A DNA stretch of 64,000 nucleotides. Origin: Labrenzia sp. OB1. GTDB lineage: Bacteria; Pseudomonadota; Alphaproteobacteria; Rhizobiales; Stappiaceae. Below are positions 63,678 to 64,000 of the stretch, piece by piece. Position 1 is the stretch's first letter. Each line of letters begins with the position of its first letter. The translations under genes were made by a program, and so were the position numbers. Below the pieces are notes generated by a model that was not told the origin of the DNA, searched no databases, and saw nothing but the letters and a program-made list of their open reading frames with translations. The stretch is taken from the NCBI RefSeq assembly GCF_001624695.1, contig NZ_JSEP01000002.1, positions 372,001 to 436,000 on the forward strand, in the 5' to 3' direction.

Positions 63678-64000
63678 ATGCCTATCAAAGATATTTTGAC
63701 CGTCTTGGATCTTGCCGGCGACCAGCCGGCCGCCAAATACGCCTTGGAATTCGGCCGCACACACGATGCTCATGTCACGGGGCTGGCTGTGTCGTTCGAA
63801 CCTGTGGTCCCTGCATTCGCGGCGGCGCCGATGCCTGTCGATTATCTGCAGGCCGCGCACGAGCAGGCTTTGGCCGCAGCAAAGGAATCCAGGAAGCAGT
63901 TTGACGAACTCGCCAGACTGGCCGGAACGAAAAACGAAAGCCGTATGGCGGAAATCCTGACGGGCGGCCCGCTGGAAAACGTCCTTGCCCATTGCCGTCC
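63678..64000 (+). CDS. Universal stress protein (UspA family), N-terminal part
   Basis: 107 codons are visible and the gene runs off the right edge. ATG 63678 follows AGGAGA. The opening MPIKDILTVLDLAGDQPAAK and the next strand HVTGLAVSFEP are the usual first half of a UspA fold, and EILTGGPLENVLAH precedes the second half. Such proteins bind ATP and accumulate under stress; two-domain forms are common, so the full length is unknown. It is divergent from dctB, with 142 bp between. Confidence 0.85.
   Translation, partial: MPIKDILTVLDLAGDQPAAKYALEFGRTHDAHVTGLAVSFEPVVPAFAAAPMPVDYLQAAHEQALAAAKESRKQFDELARLAGTKNESRMAEILTGGPLENVLAHCR

Overview
The window comes from a chromosome with about 60% GC. 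Gene content points to an alphaproteobacterium of the Hyphomicrobiales, probably near Stappiaceae (Roseibium/Labrenzia-like). The signs are a CIRCE-controlled groESL, hisS-hisZ-hisG, a plant-type GshA, DUF1127 and DUF2927 proteins, an Rrf2/NsrR regulator with a group III truncated globin, and a DctBD-controlled TRAP system. The family placement is inferred from gene content alone. I saw no prophage, complete IS, CRISPR array, tRNA or rRNA.

Layout. 1-9.2 kb: the end of lspA, a lipoprotein, two M16 proteases (one with the zinc motif, one without), a degenerate membrane EAL protein, a membrane-anchored regulatory domain protein and a sigma-54 activator. 9.3-12.3 kb: the groE operon, followed by about 730 bp of repeats: a 125-bp tandem repeat that carries the groE terminator, a perfect hairpin, and a 216-bp element of nested inverted repeats. 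12.3-21.1 kb: VOC and DoxX genes divergent from a LysR gene, a GST, slyX, an HlyD-FtsX-ABC export operon, a YoaK membrane protein and an acyl-CoA thioesterase. 21.2-23.4 kb: a nitrosative-stress module (truncated globin, nsrR, Crp/Fnr regulator), followed by a candidate small RNA with a CRP-type site centred near -41.5. 23.6-27.9 kb: a P-loop kinase of atypical composition, a ChbG-like protein without its metal ligands, a GT39 and a GT2-GtrA glycosyltransferase.

28.3-37.2 kb: hisS-hisZ-hisG (hisS holds a low-GC internal block), tag, cheZ, a DUF2927 protein, an L,D-transpeptidase and a ClC channel. 37.2-47 kb: 2-hydroxyacid oxidation, with glcDE and glcF split by a small membrane protein gene, a divergent LysR gene, a cytochrome c, a DUF3422 protein and lldR-lldD. 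47.2-56.8 kb: an EamA transporter, two paralogous LysR genes, a DUF1127 protein, an acidic-tailed protein, gshA, rsmE, xseA and a DUF805 protein. 56.9-64 kb: dctB-dctD then dctP-dctQ-dctM on the minus strand, with a sigma-54 promoter before dctP and a strong hairpin between dctP and dctQ, and finally the start of a universal stress protein gene.

How genes work together. Glycolate and L-lactate oxidation (glcDEF, lldD), uptake of an organic acid by the TRAP system, and a nearby cytochrome c suggest growth on small organic acids. NsrR, the globin, the Crp/Fnr protein and the candidate small RNA form a second cluster that probably answers NO, redox state or oxygen. No large undescribed system is obvious. 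The best candidates for something new are the small RNA at 23281-23355 and the nested-dyad element at 12041-12256.
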